Of a stretch of 45,310 nucleotides of DNA, positions 31,901 through 38,835 are shown piece after piece (within the stretch, counting starts at the first letter, position 1; the number at the start of each line of letters is the position of its first letter). A program made the translations under genes and the position numbers. The DNA lies in the IMG/VR virus record IMGVR_UViG_3300028590_000036, positions 1-45,310 of that record, one strand, 5' to 3'. The stretch comes from a virus. The notes under the pieces are model-generated. The model was not told the origin of the DNA and did not search any database. It saw only the letters and a list, made by a program, of their open reading frames with translations.

Positions 31901-32026
31901 ATGGCCCAGCAACTGACTGACGACGAGAAGAACATCCACCCCGACTCGGACCTGGTCGAAGGGCGCTGCATCACCTGTGGCGACTACTCCGGCATCGACG
32001 AGTTCTGCCCCGACTGCGAGGAATGA
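31901..32026 (+). CDS. Small zinc-ribbon protein
   Basis: A 41-aa protein with an acidic N-terminus and two Cys pairs, CITCG and CPDC, 14 residues apart: a minimal zinc knuckle. It starts on the base after the previous stop. Such proteins often bind nucleic acid or host regulators. Confidence 0.7.
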   Translation: MAQQLTDDEKNIHPDSDLVEGRCITCGDYSGIDEFCPDCEE

Positions 32027-32027
32027 C

Positions 32028-32258
32028 ATGACCGCACCGATCGCCCGCTACCGACAGTTCCATGAGATCGCCGCGTCCCAGCCCGACAACCCACTGTCCC
32101 CGGTCCTCCAGGAGGCTCTGCGCACGCTCGACATCATCCAAAACGGCCGCGCGACAGGCGAAGAGGAGGATTGGAGCGGCGATGCGATGCGCAGGATGAT
32201 CGACTGGGCCGTCGGGGGAATGGCCGACTTCGCCGACGAGAAGGTGGCACGGAAGTGA
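32028..32258 (+). CDS. Small helical protein, unknown
   Basis: A 76-aa, mostly helical protein (PIARYRQFHEIAASQPDN, then AMRRMIDWAVGGMADFADE). It starts one base after the zinc-ribbon gene stop and overlaps the next gene by four bases. Unknown function. Confidence 0.65.
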   Translation: MTAPIARYRQFHEIAASQPDNPLSPVLQEALRTLDIIQNGRATGEEEDWSGDAMRRMIDWAVGGMADFADEKVARK

Positions 32259-32545
32259 TCAGGATGCATAGCGAGGCTCTGGACGCGGTCGTCCGCGAGA
32301 AGCTGGGCGCCACGTGGACCCGGCTCACTCCCCGGGGAATCGTCATCTCCGAACTCCACGATCTGGCCGGGATGATCGAGGCGGTGTCGGAACTGGCCGC
32401 GCAGTGGTGCTTCGACGAATACGGCGGCGTCCAGGCCGAGGAGCTCCAGGACGCCATCACGAAGGTATCGGCGGATATTCAGCTGCTGGACAGTGCCGCC
32501 GGTGTATCGGTACGGCTGCCCGAGCTGAAGGCGGTGGCGGGATGA
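32255..32545 (+). CDS. Small protein, unknown
   Basis: A 96-aa protein from a GTG in a GTGA overlap; an ATG at 32264 is an alternative start. Predicted helical, with no Cys motif or membrane segment. It overlaps the next gene by four bases. Confidence 0.6.
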   Translation: MIRMHSEALDAVVREKLGATWTRLTPRGIVISELHDLAGMIEAVSELAAQWCFDEYGGVQAEELQDAITKVSADIQLLDSAAGVSVRLPELKAVAG

Positions 32546-32937
32546 GTGCCATGCTGATCCGCCCCGACGGCACCCGCGAGATCGTCCAGATCCCCAAGGG
32601 CACTCTCGGCCAGGAGCTCCTGGGCTGCCGCATGACCGAGATCGTCCCTGTCGGCGCCTCTCTCGAAATGTGGTGCGACGAGGAGGGGTTGATGACGGCG
32701 GACCCCCAGCTCAACATCGTCGCGACCATGATGCGCTGGGAACTCTCCGGCGGCCCCGAGAACAAGCTGGACCCCAACGACTTCACCGTGGTCGGCAACG
32801 CTCTGTTTGTGGACACGGTCATCGACGGGGACGGCCACATGGTCCACCGGCAGACGATGGAAGGCTCGGTGCTGCTGGACCGGCTGAACCGCGCTGCCGA
32901 CCGTGGCCTCCGCGTCAAGGAGAGGATGGGCCGATGA
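32542..32937 (+). CDS. DUF3846-like protein
   Basis: A 131-aa protein beginning MSAMLIRPDGTREIVQIP. The segment MWCDEEGLMTADPQLNIVAT follows, then a later VVGNALFV. This matches the DUF3846 pattern: a short beta start, an acidic motif DEEG, and the NxxA and GNALF segments. The family is common in phages and plasmids and has no firm function. The ATG overlaps the previous stop. Confidence 0.75.
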   Translation: MSAMLIRPDGTREIVQIPKGTLGQELLGCRMTEIVPVGASLEMWCDEEGLMTADPQLNIVATMMRWELSGGPENKLDPNDFTVVGNALFVDTVIDGDGHMVHRQTMEGSVLLDRLNRAADRGLRVKERMGR

Positions 32938-33131
32938 GCTATCTGGAGATGACCACCGAGGACGGCCTGCACATCCAGATCCCGGGGACAACCGCCGACG
33001 GCAGGGTTGCCATGGACGTGCACTTCGACGACGGCTCCATCGGGGAGATCCTGCTGACGAACGAGGAGGTGCTTCGACTCCAGAAGGGACTGTCGGAGGC
33101 ACGAGCAGGGGCCAAGCGTCATGGCAACTAG
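32934..33131 (+). CDS. Small protein, unknown
   Basis: A 65-aa protein in an ATGA overlap, with a beta-rich N-terminus and a helical end (NEEVLRLQKGLSEARAG). It overlaps the next gene by 11 bases. No family recognised. Confidence 0.6.
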   Translation: MSYLEMTTEDGLHIQIPGTTADGRVAMDVHFDDGSIGEILLTNEEVLRLQKGLSEARAGAKRHGN

Positions 33132-33279
33132 GACGACGCGGCTGCTGAAGCTGGAGTGCGCCTGCCCGAGAATCATCCGCGCCAGCCAGTTGGTGAGCGA
33201 GACCGGCGCCATTGTCTGCGAGGTGTGCGGGCAGAGGTTCGAACTGTCGGAGGCCGAGGAAGAGGTACGGGATGCCTGA
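33121..33279 (+). CDS. Small zinc-ribbon protein
   Basis: A 52-aa protein with C-x-C (ECAC) and CEVCGQRF, the pattern of SprT-like or transcription-factor zinc ribbons without any catalytic domain. It overlaps both neighbours, showing tight coupling. Confidence 0.7.
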   Translation: MATRTTRLLKLECACPRIIRASQLVSETGAIVCEVCGQRFELSEAEEEVRDA

Positions 33280-33589
33280 GAAGAGCGTGCGAGCCAGCAA
33301 GACCCAGGAGGCACTGACGGTCTGGCTCGCGCTGGAAGATGCCCCCGTCTTCGATCTCCCGTATACCTCGCCGCAGCAGCAACTCGTCCCCTCCGGGGTT
33401 ACCGTCTTGTACGAACGCTCCGGCGGCGAGGTCGGGTGGGGCCTGCGGAAATTCGATGTGATAGGCAACCGGGTCAACAAGAACGGGTCGCCCAGCCGGG
33501 TGGAGTCGTACTACCCCTTCACCGACATCGACCTGGCGCCCGGCTGGCTACAGGAATTGATCGAGGAGAACCGGCCACCGGTGGGATAG
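33272..33589 (+). CDS. Last gene of the 31.2-33.6 kb cluster, unknown
   Basis: A 105-aa protein starting in an 8-bp overlap with the previous gene. A short basic N-terminus leads to a beta-rich domain (GVTVLYERSGGEVGWGLRKF). It ends before a two-way terminator. No family recognised. Confidence 0.6.
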   Translation: MPEKSVRASKTQEALTVWLALEDAPVFDLPYTSPQQQLVPSGVTVLYERSGGEVGWGLRKFDVIGNRVNKNGSPSRVESYYPFTDIDLAPGWLQELIEENRPPVG

Positions 33590-33640
33590 AGTCCTTCTCG
33601 GCAAGATAAACCGAAGTCGAGCCACGGATACCCATCCATA

Positions 33641-33690
33641 GAAAAGCCCCCGGACCCTCTCGCCAAGGAGGTCACTCCGGGGGCTTTCCT
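33641..33690. terminator. Bidirectional terminator
   Basis: AAAGCCCCCGGA (from 33643) pairs with TCCGGGGGCTTT (33676-33687). A-rich bases precede the stem and T-rich bases follow it, so it can stop transcription from both sides. It lies between convergent operons. Confidence 0.85.
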
Positions 33691-33703
33691 GTTCCCGGGC
33701 CTC

Positions 33704-33928
33704 TCAACCGGGAAGCATCTCAGGCGCTATCTGCGCGAATTTCAGTCCGTGCCTGCGCATGTGGGACTTCAGCAACTCCAGGGACTGCTTCCGGGGGCAT
33801 TCACCGACCCGGCAAAGACCGTGCAGCGTCTGGTACGTCAGCGACCGCAGCACCTCTTCCCATTCGTAGGTGGTGCCGACCTCGGGGGCTGCGTGGCTCA
33901 CTTGTAGAGCGGGGACGGGGCTTGCCAT
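33704..33928 (-). CDS. Minus-strand small protein 3, unknown
   Basis: A 74-aa protein from ATG 33928, which has AGGAAGG upstream. A GTG at 33901 in a GTGA overlap is an alternative start. The C-terminal part carries CRVGECPRK and a basic helix (LLKSHMRRHGLKFAQ). Last gene of a three-gene minus-strand operon. Function unknown. Confidence 0.55.
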   Translation of the reverse strand: MASPVPALQVSHAAPEVGTTYEWEEVLRSLTYQTLHGLCRVGECPRKQSLELLKSHMRRHGLKFAQIAPEMLPG

Positions 33929-34179
33929 TCCACGGCCTTCCTTTCACTGTCCGGGGGTGGAATCGGGAAGTCCCATCCCTTGTCGCGGCAGATCTCCAGT
34001 AGCTGCCAGCGGCGCAGACACGAGCTGCGGCAGTTACCAGGCCCGGCCTCGCAGTTTCGATGCGACCACAGCCAAGTCCGGACCTGCTCTGGCCACTCGG
34101 CGAGGTAGTGCATCGACTCGGGCAGCGCATCGTGCTCCAGAACGGAGGGGTTGTACGCGCGGGGGGTGCGGTCCTTCAT
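33898..34179 (-). CDS. Minus-strand small protein 2, unknown
   Basis: A 93-aa protein with several Cys and Trp (WSHRNCEAGPGNCRSSCLRRW), perhaps a metal-binding knot. It starts in an ATGA overlap with the upstream membrane peptide and overlaps the next gene by 31 bases. Function unknown. Confidence 0.6.
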   Translation of the reverse strand: MKDRTPRAYNPSVLEHDALPESMHYLAEWPEQVRTWLWSHRNCEAGPGNCRSSCLRRWQLLEICRDKGWDFPIPPPDSERKAVEWQAPSPLYK

Positions 34180-34325
34180 GACAGATCCTTGAGGTGGAGA
34201 CCCGTCGCGCCGGAGAGCGCATCATCCGGCACGACGGGGGTTTCGGGGGCGCCGGGGAGCAGTAGGCACAGCGCGATCACGGCCAGGCTCGGCGACAGGG
34301 GTACCAGCAGTGAGACAGTCCACAT
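34176..34325 (-). CDS. Minus-strand small membrane protein 1
   Basis: A 49-aa peptide with a hydrophobic N-terminal half (LLVPLSPSLAVIALCLLLPG), either a signal or a transmembrane segment. GGGAGAG precedes the start. First gene of the minus-strand trio, diverging from the XRE repressor gene. Confidence 0.6.
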   Translation of the reverse strand: MWTVSLLVPLSPSLAVIALCLLLPGAPETPVVPDDALSGATGLHLKDLS

Positions 34326-34429
34326 CGCTCTCCCTTTCGATGAGGCAGACTAGTAAGTCCGGTCACCAGACCATCCCACCCGGCCTAGAATTTTGTCCAG
34401 AGGGACACGCCAGAGGAGATGGACAACCC

Positions 34430-35035
34430 ATGCCGACCGTTGGACAGATCATTGCCTCGCGCCGCAAGCAACTCGGATTGAGTCAACCGGAGCTCGCCAA
34501 GCTGGTCGGCATATCAGAACGCCAGGTCAGCCGCTACGAGACCGACGATCAGAAGCTCAGCTTCGAAGGCGCGATAGCCATGTCCGACGCCTTGCAGATC
34601 AGCCTCGGAGAGCTCGCTGGACAGCTGGCAATGGGGGTTGACCTCGGAGGGCCCTGGCACGCGTGCTGGCAGACAACTCGCGAGGGTCTGGAGCAGATCA
34701 ACCGCCATCAGGTCTCGGTGACGCACACAACGGATTTCGTGACGCTGCGCGCTGGTGGCGACTACTCGTGGGCTGCGGAATTCCGGGTGGTAGACGACAC
34801 GATGGGCGGCAGGTACTCAGCCCTCGAGCGCAACGAAAGGTCCTTGGGGCAGATGTTCTTCCACATACACCCCAACGGCGACGCCGCGATCGGGCGCTGG
34901 ACAGGCCGCTGGGTGGACGGGATCGTCGGTGACGGTTGGGGAACTCTTGCCCGCACAGCTAGTCGGGCGGATAGACTCATGGGACTGGTACGCGATCTGC
35001 CCTATCTGACTGCCTGGCCCCTGGAGGACTCGTGA
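34430..35035 (+). CDS. XRE-family repressor with C-terminal sensor-like domain
   Basis: A 201-aa DNA-binding protein. Residues 1-65 are an HTH_3 domain (QIIASRRKQLGLSQPELA, then GISERQVSRYETD). Residues 75-200 form a domain with GRYSA, GQMFFHIHPNGDA, IGRWTGRWVDG and GWGTLARTA. This pattern is seen in actinobacterial and phage XRE proteins whose ligand is unknown. The ATG at 34430 follows AGAGGAG; longer in-frame starts lack a ribosome site. It diverges from the minus-strand trio and is the best candidate for the lysogeny repressor. TAGAAT at 34386 may be its -10. Confidence 0.85.
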   Translation: MPTVGQIIASRRKQLGLSQPELAKLVGISERQVSRYETDDQKLSFEGAIAMSDALQISLGELAGQLAMGVDLGGPWHACWQTTREGLEQINRHQVSVTHTTDFVTLRAGGDYSWAAEFRVVDDTMGGRYSALERNERSLGQMFFHIHPNGDAAIGRWTGRWVDGIVGDGWGTLARTASRADRLMGLVRDLPYLTAWPLEDS

Positions 35036-35319
35036 GGATCTACGCACCGTTCGATCGCGAAGAGACTTGGCACAGGACTAGTGCTGACGGCGTCGATGTC
35101 ACCTGGAAGATAGCCGGTGGGGAAGCTCGGGTGATGTTCGTCCAGCCCGGCGATCACTGCTTCCCCGCCGACGCCTACCCCACCCTGACCGAGGCGAGGG
35201 AGCGCTTACCCGAGTTCGGTCACCACTGGGATCTGATTCACCAGGAGCTCGTCGACAATCTCGGCTCCCCGTCGTCGGCGACACGCCAGCACGCGGAGTT
35301 CTTCAGCCTGCCGCACTGA
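35032..35319 (+). CDS. Partner of XRE repressor, unknown
   Basis: A 95-aa protein starting at a GTG in a GTGA overlap with the repressor gene, hence co-translated. It is alpha/beta mixed (ARVMFVQPGDHCFPADAY). The fixed pairing suggests a modulator or antirepressor. No family recognised. Confidence 0.65.
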   Translation: MRIYAPFDREETWHRTSADGVDVTWKIAGGEARVMFVQPGDHCFPADAYPTLTEARERLPEFGHHWDLIHQELVDNLGSPSSATRQHAEFFSLPH

Positions 35320-35328
35320 CCCCCCACG

Positions 35329-35371
35329 AGAGAAGCCCCCACCTGGAGTCGCATCCGGGTCGGGGGCTTCT
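35329..35371. terminator. Bidirectional terminator
   Basis: AGAAGCCCCC (35331-35340) pairs with GGGGGCTTCT (35362-35371), with short flanking A and T tracts. It lies between the convergent repressor operon and the minus-strand XRE gene. Confidence 0.75.
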
Positions 35372-35439
35372 GTGCTCTGCTAGGGCCTTAGGTCACCTAC
35401 CGTTGAGTACATCCTAAATTGAAGGACAAGAGTTCCGGT

Positions 35440-35862
35440 TTAGTCGAGCATCCCTTCGATCAGGCGGAGCTGCATGTCGGCGGCCTGATCGGTGAGCTCG
35501 GTGAGGGCTTCGTGGACGTCGGGAGGTAGTTCCACGGGTCGGGTGAGGCGTCGCAGCAGCTCGATCTGGGTGAGCATGGCCTTGACTTCGCTGGGGAGTC
35601 CCTGGCCGGGCTTCGGTGTACTGGGTGGCTCAAAGCCCTGTGCCAGGCGTTCCACAGTCCCTTCGGGCCACTTGAGCCCCTTGTCGAGTTTGCGCAGCGT
35701 GCCGGTCTGGGTCTTCTCGCTCAGGCGCCCGGCCTCGATGTTGATGATCGTGGGCTCACTAGCCTCCCCACGCTCCGCGACCTCTTTCTGGGTTAGCCCG
35801 AGCTCATCCCGACGAGCGCGCACATGACGTGCGACATGGTCTGCGTACGGGTGCGAGTTCAT
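35440..35862 (-). CDS. XRE-family regulator
   Basis: A 140-aa protein with an N-terminal HTH (VRARRDELGLTQKEVA, then EASEPTIINIEAGR). A linker follows, then a long C-terminal helical region (VKAMLTQIELLRRLTR) probably used for dimerisation. It diverges from the small HTH gene at 36035 across an AT-rich region, the classic layout of a CI/Cro-type switch. Confidence 0.85.
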   Translation of the reverse strand: MNSHPYADHVARHVRARRDELGLTQKEVAERGEASEPTIINIEAGRLSEKTQTGTLRKLDKGLKWPEGTVERLAQGFEPPSTPKPGQGLPSEVKAMLTQIELLRRLTRPVELPPDVHEALTELTDQAADMQLRLIEGMLD

Positions 35863-36034
35863 ACACAGATCATGCCGTGTATAACTTTTTGAGGCAAGAG
35901 GCGATGCCCATGTCCGCCGGATGTCCCCTCTGACCTGGGAGTTTGCGACTTCTTAGCTGCGACTAAAAAGTTCCTAAAAAATACATGCCCGCTAGGTCTT
36001 GGCAACTAAAGACTGCTTGTGATGTAGTTCATAT
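35863..36034. promoter_or_regulatory. AT-rich divergent control region
   Basis: 172 bp between divergent HTH genes, clearly richer in A+T than its surroundings. It contains AACTTTTT (35883-35890) and the inverse AAAAAGTT (35965-35972), possible operator halves. TTGGCA (35999-36004), an 18-bp spacer and TGTAGT (36023-36028) would start transcription at or next to ATG 36035. The rightward mRNA may therefore be leaderless. Confidence 0.55.
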
Positions 36035-36271
36035 ATGCAACGACCGATTCGCACCAATGGCACACAGATTCCTGTACCGATTGAGTGGGTACGGAAGCAC
36101 ATGAATCTCACCCAGAAGGAGCTATACGACCTGCTCCAACAGATGGGGGTCGAGTGTTCGCTATCGACGTTGTCCCACGTAGAGACCGGCAAGAGAGACT
36201 TCTCCGCTGAGATGGCCCGCAACGTCGGCACCGCGATCTCCAGGATCATCGCCCAGCGGGAGCAGTCGTGA
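36035..36271 (+). CDS. Small HTH protein (Cro-like)
   Basis: A 78-aa protein with an XRE-type helix-turn-helix (WVRKHMNLTQKELYDLLQQ, then CSLSTLSHVETGKR) and no further domain. It is divergent from the 140-aa XRE regulator. Size and place suggest a Cro-like switch or an excision control protein. No ribosome site precedes the ATG, consistent with a leaderless mRNA. Confidence 0.78.
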   Translation: MQRPIRTNGTQIPVPIEWVRKHMNLTQKELYDLLQQMGVECSLSTLSHVETGKRDFSAEMARNVGTAISRIIAQREQS

Positions 36272-36414
36272 TCACCCCCGAAGTAGTAGCCGACAAGGCT
36301 CGCAAGCTGGGTCCGATGCCAGCCCATATCGAGCACCTTCTGCTCTCTCGCTTCTCAGAAGCTATCTGCCAGCAATTCGAAGCTGGAGAATCCGTCAATA
36401 CCCCTGCCGCATAA
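36268..36414 (+). CDS. Small protein, unknown
   Basis: A 48-aa protein from a GTG in a GTGA overlap with the HTH gene. A single helical domain is likely (EVVADKARKLGPMPAHIEHL). It probably works with or is regulated like the HTH protein. Function unknown. Confidence 0.6.
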   Translation: MITPEVVADKARKLGPMPAHIEHLLLSRFSEAICQQFEAGESVNTPAA

Positions 36415-36422
36415 GCGGTTTC

Positions 36423-36520
36423 GCCTCCACGGCTGGTCCGTCGAGCCACCCTGTACCCGTCTTTGCCTCCAGCGGCTATGCAGCGGTGATCGCGCCTGGG
36501 TTCGAGTCCCGGGGGAGGCC
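36423..36520 (+). tRNA. Aberrant tRNA-like element
   Basis: The 3' part has T arm CTGGG TTCGAGT CCCGG and acceptor strand GGGAGGC. Two GCCTCCA copies (36423 and 36465) could be the 5' acceptor strand. From 36423, a D arm GGCT/AGCC is present but 47 nt of unpaired body replace a normal anticodon arm. From 36465, the whole element is only 56 nt and lacks an arm. A GCG/CGC hairpin with loop GTGAT lies before the T arm. Either a decayed tRNA or a tRNA mimic. Confidence 0.4.
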
Positions 36521-36646
36521 CTAAATCCAACGGCTACGGCTGGTTGGCGTGCGCAAGCACGGGTTCGGCAGCACCTTGGCAGCTGCACGGTTCGACCCAC
36601 ACCTACAAACGCGAGCTCCGGTTCGTGGAAGTGGGTCACCTTAACG

Positions 36647-36668
36647 TGCATGTATGCGAATACGTGCA
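36647..36668. promoter_or_regulatory. 22-bp dyad in gene-free stretch
   Basis: TGCA-GTAT-CG-ATAC-TGCA form an imperfect 22-bp palindrome (18 of 22 positions symmetric), flanked by two direct copies of CGTGCATG (36645 and 36663). It looks like a protein binding site. It is in the 468-bp region 36415-36882, where I support no gene. That region also has a CGTGC-GCAA-GCACG hairpin near 36566. Confidence 0.5.
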
Positions 36669-36763
36669 TGAGATGTGGGCGTATACGGGAGGCCCGACAG
36701 TCCCGGTAAGACCAACGGCCACCTACACCTTCGTGACGCGAAGAGGTAAGGCCCACATCCCCT

Positions 36764-36846
36764 GGACCGGTAGCTCAACGGAAGAGCACTGCCGCGCGGA
36801 TCAACAGGTACAGAAGACGCAGGTTCGAATCCTGCCCGGTCCCCCA
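36764..36846 (+). tRNA. Aberrant tRNA with expanded anticodon loop, CCA encoded
   Basis: Perfect acceptor GGACCGG/CCGGTCC, normal D arm GCTC/GAGC, perfect T arm GCAGG TTCGAAT CCTGC and encoded C-CCA. The region 36789-36818 is 30 nt, about 8 more than normal. The best fold is CTG-CC with GG-(TA)-CAG enclosing a 13-nt loop GCGCGGATCAACA. No normal 7-nt anticodon loop can be placed, so amino acid identity is unclear. Confidence 0.6.
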
Positions 36847-36882
36847 ATCCGATTCCACCCCAACATCTTTCAAGGAGGCATC

Positions 36883-37005
36883 ATGCCCAGACTCACCAGC
36901 CAACAGGTCGCCGACGTTCTGATGCGGCACAGCCGGTACTTCTCCCACTCCGGCTACGGCCAGGACCCCAATGTCAGCGCCCAGCTCGTCGAGGTTCTGC
37001 CGTGA
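36883..37005 (+). CDS. Small protein, unknown
   Basis: A 40-aa protein with a strong AGGAGG before ATG 36883, which is why the long upstream frame is not accepted. One N-terminal helix (LTSQQVADVLMRHSRYF). It overlaps the DUF4258-like gene by four bases (GTGA) and might be its partner. Confidence 0.65.
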   Translation: MPRLTSQQVADVLMRHSRYFSHSGYGQDPNVSAQLVEVLP

Positions 37006-37301
37006 CGGCGTCGGTGGAGGACTTCGAGATGACCCGCCACGCCCTCGAGCGAGTTCAGGACATGCTGGTCACCCCGGAGGAGATCCGGCAGGCGATGCTG
37101 AACCCCATCAAGATCAAGCCTCACTACAGCCAGAAGCACGGCCTCGGTGAGTACTACTTCAGCGGGCGGATAGCACTGGTAGTCGTCACCGACGCCGAGA
37201 CCCGTAAGCGCCGCGTCATCACCGTCGTCTGGCGGCGAGACCGGATGTGGGCCAAGGACTTCCGGCAGTTCGGACCGTACGGCGACAGGGCCCCCCGATG
37301 A
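37002..37301 (+). CDS. DUF4258-like protein
   Basis: A 99-aa protein with the pattern TRHALERVQDMLVTPEEI, then GRIALVVVTDAETRKRRVIT. This fits DUF4258, a small alpha/beta family near RelE/BrnT-type ribonuclease toxins. The His in RHA and Arg in ERV are the conserved positions. GTG start in an overlap. Whether it is toxic cannot be told from sequence. Confidence 0.65.
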   Translation: MTASVEDFEMTRHALERVQDMLVTPEEIRQAMLNPIKIKPHYSQKHGLGEYYFSGRIALVVVTDAETRKRRVITVVWRRDRMWAKDFRQFGPYGDRAPR

Positions 37302-37603
37302 ACGAGGTCCGAGAGCTGCTCGAAAGCCTGCTGACGCATGAAGGCTGGATGACCCACGGTAAATGCCGGGGAGCCAATCCGGACCGTTACCTCTCCGACA
37401 AGCTCCCGCCGTTCCCCCCGGCCGCTCGCGAAGCCCGGCTGGAGGAGCTGTGCGGCGGCTGTCCGGTGAGGCGGCAATGCGCCGGATACGCCCTCCGCGT
37501 CGAACTGACCCAGGTCATCGTCTGCGGAATCCCCCTCACCGCACACCCCGACAAGGCCCAAAAGGATGCACTCAGGGCCATCAAGGACGGAAAGAAGCCT
37601 TGA
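37298..37603 (+). CDS. whiB: WhiB-family regulator
   Basis: A 101-aa WhiB-like iron-sulfur protein. Four Cys are spaced as in the family: GKCRG, then LCGGCPVRRQC. VCGIPL stands in place of the usual GVWGG turn, and a basic C-terminus (KAQKDALRAIKDGKK) may touch DNA. Phage WhiB proteins can compete with host WhiB factors and change division or superinfection. ATG start in a four-base overlap. Confidence 0.88.
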   Translation: MNEVRELLESLLTHEGWMTHGKCRGANPDRYLSDKLPPFPPAAREARLEELCGGCPVRRQCAGYALRVELTQVIVCGIPLTAHPDKAQKDALRAIKDGKKP

Positions 37604-37860
37604 GTACAGACCCCGAAATCCACACCGAATCGGTCGAGCATCTGGACTTCGAAGTGACGTGCTGCGGATGCGATAAGCCCGCCTCGGCATTGCTGTGCTG
37701 GCACGGCCACAACCCCGAATTCATCTGCCCGACCCATCACCGAATGGTCCGCGACAAGGGCGAAGGGGTTCTGGAACAGCTCGGCTCCATCTCCTGCGCG
37801 TGGTGCGGAAAGACCTTCCCGACTGTCGACGGATTCACAGAACCGAGGTACCTGAAATGA
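37600..37860 (+). CDS. Zinc-ribbon protein
   Basis: An 86-aa protein from a TTG in a TTGA overlap. It shows CCGCDK, a middle HGHNPEFICPTHHR, and CAWCGK near the end: up to two zinc sites. Possibly nucleic-acid binding. No closer family recognised. Confidence 0.65.
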   Translation: MSTDPEIHTESVEHLDFEVTCCGCDKPASALLCWHGHNPEFICPTHHRMVRDKGEGVLEQLGSISCAWCGKTFPTVDGFTEPRYLK

Positions 37861-38021
37861 ACTTCAACCCCTACGAGCAGGTCGAATCACCGGCCGACGC
37901 TCGAGTATTCGCCAAGACGGTCCGGAGTCACTGGGTCGCTCTGGTCCAGGAGGGGTTCACCGAGGACGAGGCGTTCCGCATCATTCGGGACCTGTTCGCC
38001 GCTAACCGAGGGGGTGAGTGA
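37857..38021 (+). CDS. Small protein, unknown
   Basis: A 54-aa helical protein in an ATGA overlap (ADARVFAKTVRSHWVALVQ, then GFTEDEAFRIIRDLF). The C-terminal helix pattern resembles short phage regulatory proteins. It overlaps the next gene by eight bases. Confidence 0.65.
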   Translation: MNFNPYEQVESPADARVFAKTVRSHWVALVQEGFTEDEAFRIIRDLFAANRGGE

Positions 38022-38532
38022 GGTGCTAGTGGCCTCCGGTTTCGTTGTCGGCGTCGGTCTCTGCTTCATCGCTGTAGCCATATTCGGGTGGAAAGAGTCG
38101 CGAGCCGAGAAGAAGAAGCCCGACAACTTCGGTCGCCCTATCGCCGTCAAGCTCGACGCAAACCCGCATGACCGCCGCGCCGACGAACTCCGCCGAAAAG
38201 GTCTCGAGGCCGAGAACAAGGAACTCGAGGAAGAGGCCAGGCGGACCGCCTTGGAAAAGCTGGCGGAAGTGCCCGCATTCAAAAGCACTCGCTATTGCCC
38301 GAAGTGCGACAGTGAGGATCTGAATCGCCGCCATGACAAAGACTTCCGGCTCGGCTACTTCAAGCGCGTCGAGGACCCAGCGACGCGGAGCGAATTCTTC
38401 ATCTCTTCCCGCTACATCAAACTGCGCGGTGAAGTACTCGCCGTCAGCTGCAACGGCTGTGGTTTCGCGATCGGCCCCGAACGCACGGCCGACTTTAGCG
38501 ACAAGATCCGGCTGGTCCGCGAGGGCTGGTGA
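38014..38532 (+). CDS. Membrane-anchored zinc-ribbon protein
   Basis: A 172-aa protein with an N-terminal transmembrane helix (VLVASGFVVGVGLCFIAVAI). A charged coiled coil (LEAENKELEEEARRTALEKL) follows, then a C-terminal zinc site formed by CPKCDSED and CNGCGF. It should sit on the inner membrane with the zinc domain in the cytoplasm. A GTG at 38023 is an alternative start. Function unknown. Confidence 0.65.
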   Translation: MSEVLVASGFVVGVGLCFIAVAIFGWKESRAEKKKPDNFGRPIAVKLDANPHDRRADELRRKGLEAENKELEEEARRTALEKLAEVPAFKSTRYCPKCDSEDLNRRHDKDFRLGYFKRVEDPATRSEFFISSRYIKLRGEVLAVSCNGCGFAIGPERTADFSDKIRLVREGW

Positions 38533-38543
38533 AAGGAATACCC

Positions 38544-38834
38544 ATGAACAGCAAAGAAGAACTGATCCGTCATCAATACAAGGTGCTGGCTCACGTGAAG
38601 TCCGAACGCAACCGTCTGAAAGAGATGGAGGCGGCAGCAAAGGAAGCCCTACTCGATCTGATCGGCGACGACTACACCGGTGTCTACGTGGCCCCTGACG
38701 GCGAGCTCCTGTTCCGTCGAGACTACTACGCCTCCAGCAACTTCGACATCAAAGCCTTCCGCGAGAAGCACCCGGAGCTGGCCGAGGAGTTCACCCGCCG
38801 CAGCTCCGCGTACAAGCTGACGATCGGGGAGTGA
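38544..38834 (+). CDS. Small coiled-coil protein
   Basis: A 96-aa protein; ATG 38544 is chosen because AAAGGA precedes it by seven bases. The first half is helical (ELIRHQYKVLAHVKSERN), the second is alpha/beta with FDIKAFREKHPELAEEF. This layout recurs in phage early proteins of unknown role. Confidence 0.65.
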   Translation: MNSKEELIRHQYKVLAHVKSERNRLKEMEAAAKEALLDLIGDDYTGVYVAPDGELLFRRDYYASSNFDIKAFREKHPELAEEFTRRSSAYKLTIGE

Positions 38835-38835
38835 C

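Noticed and set aside
36540-36620. Possible further tRNA with GGTTCGACC
   Set aside because: The presumed T stem does not pair and no acceptor partner is present; only a small GCAA-loop hairpin is supported.
36544-37005. 153-codon plus-strand frame through the gene-free region
   Set aside because: It passes through a tRNA-like element and a dyad. The AGGAGG and the overlap with the next gene support only the last 40 codons.
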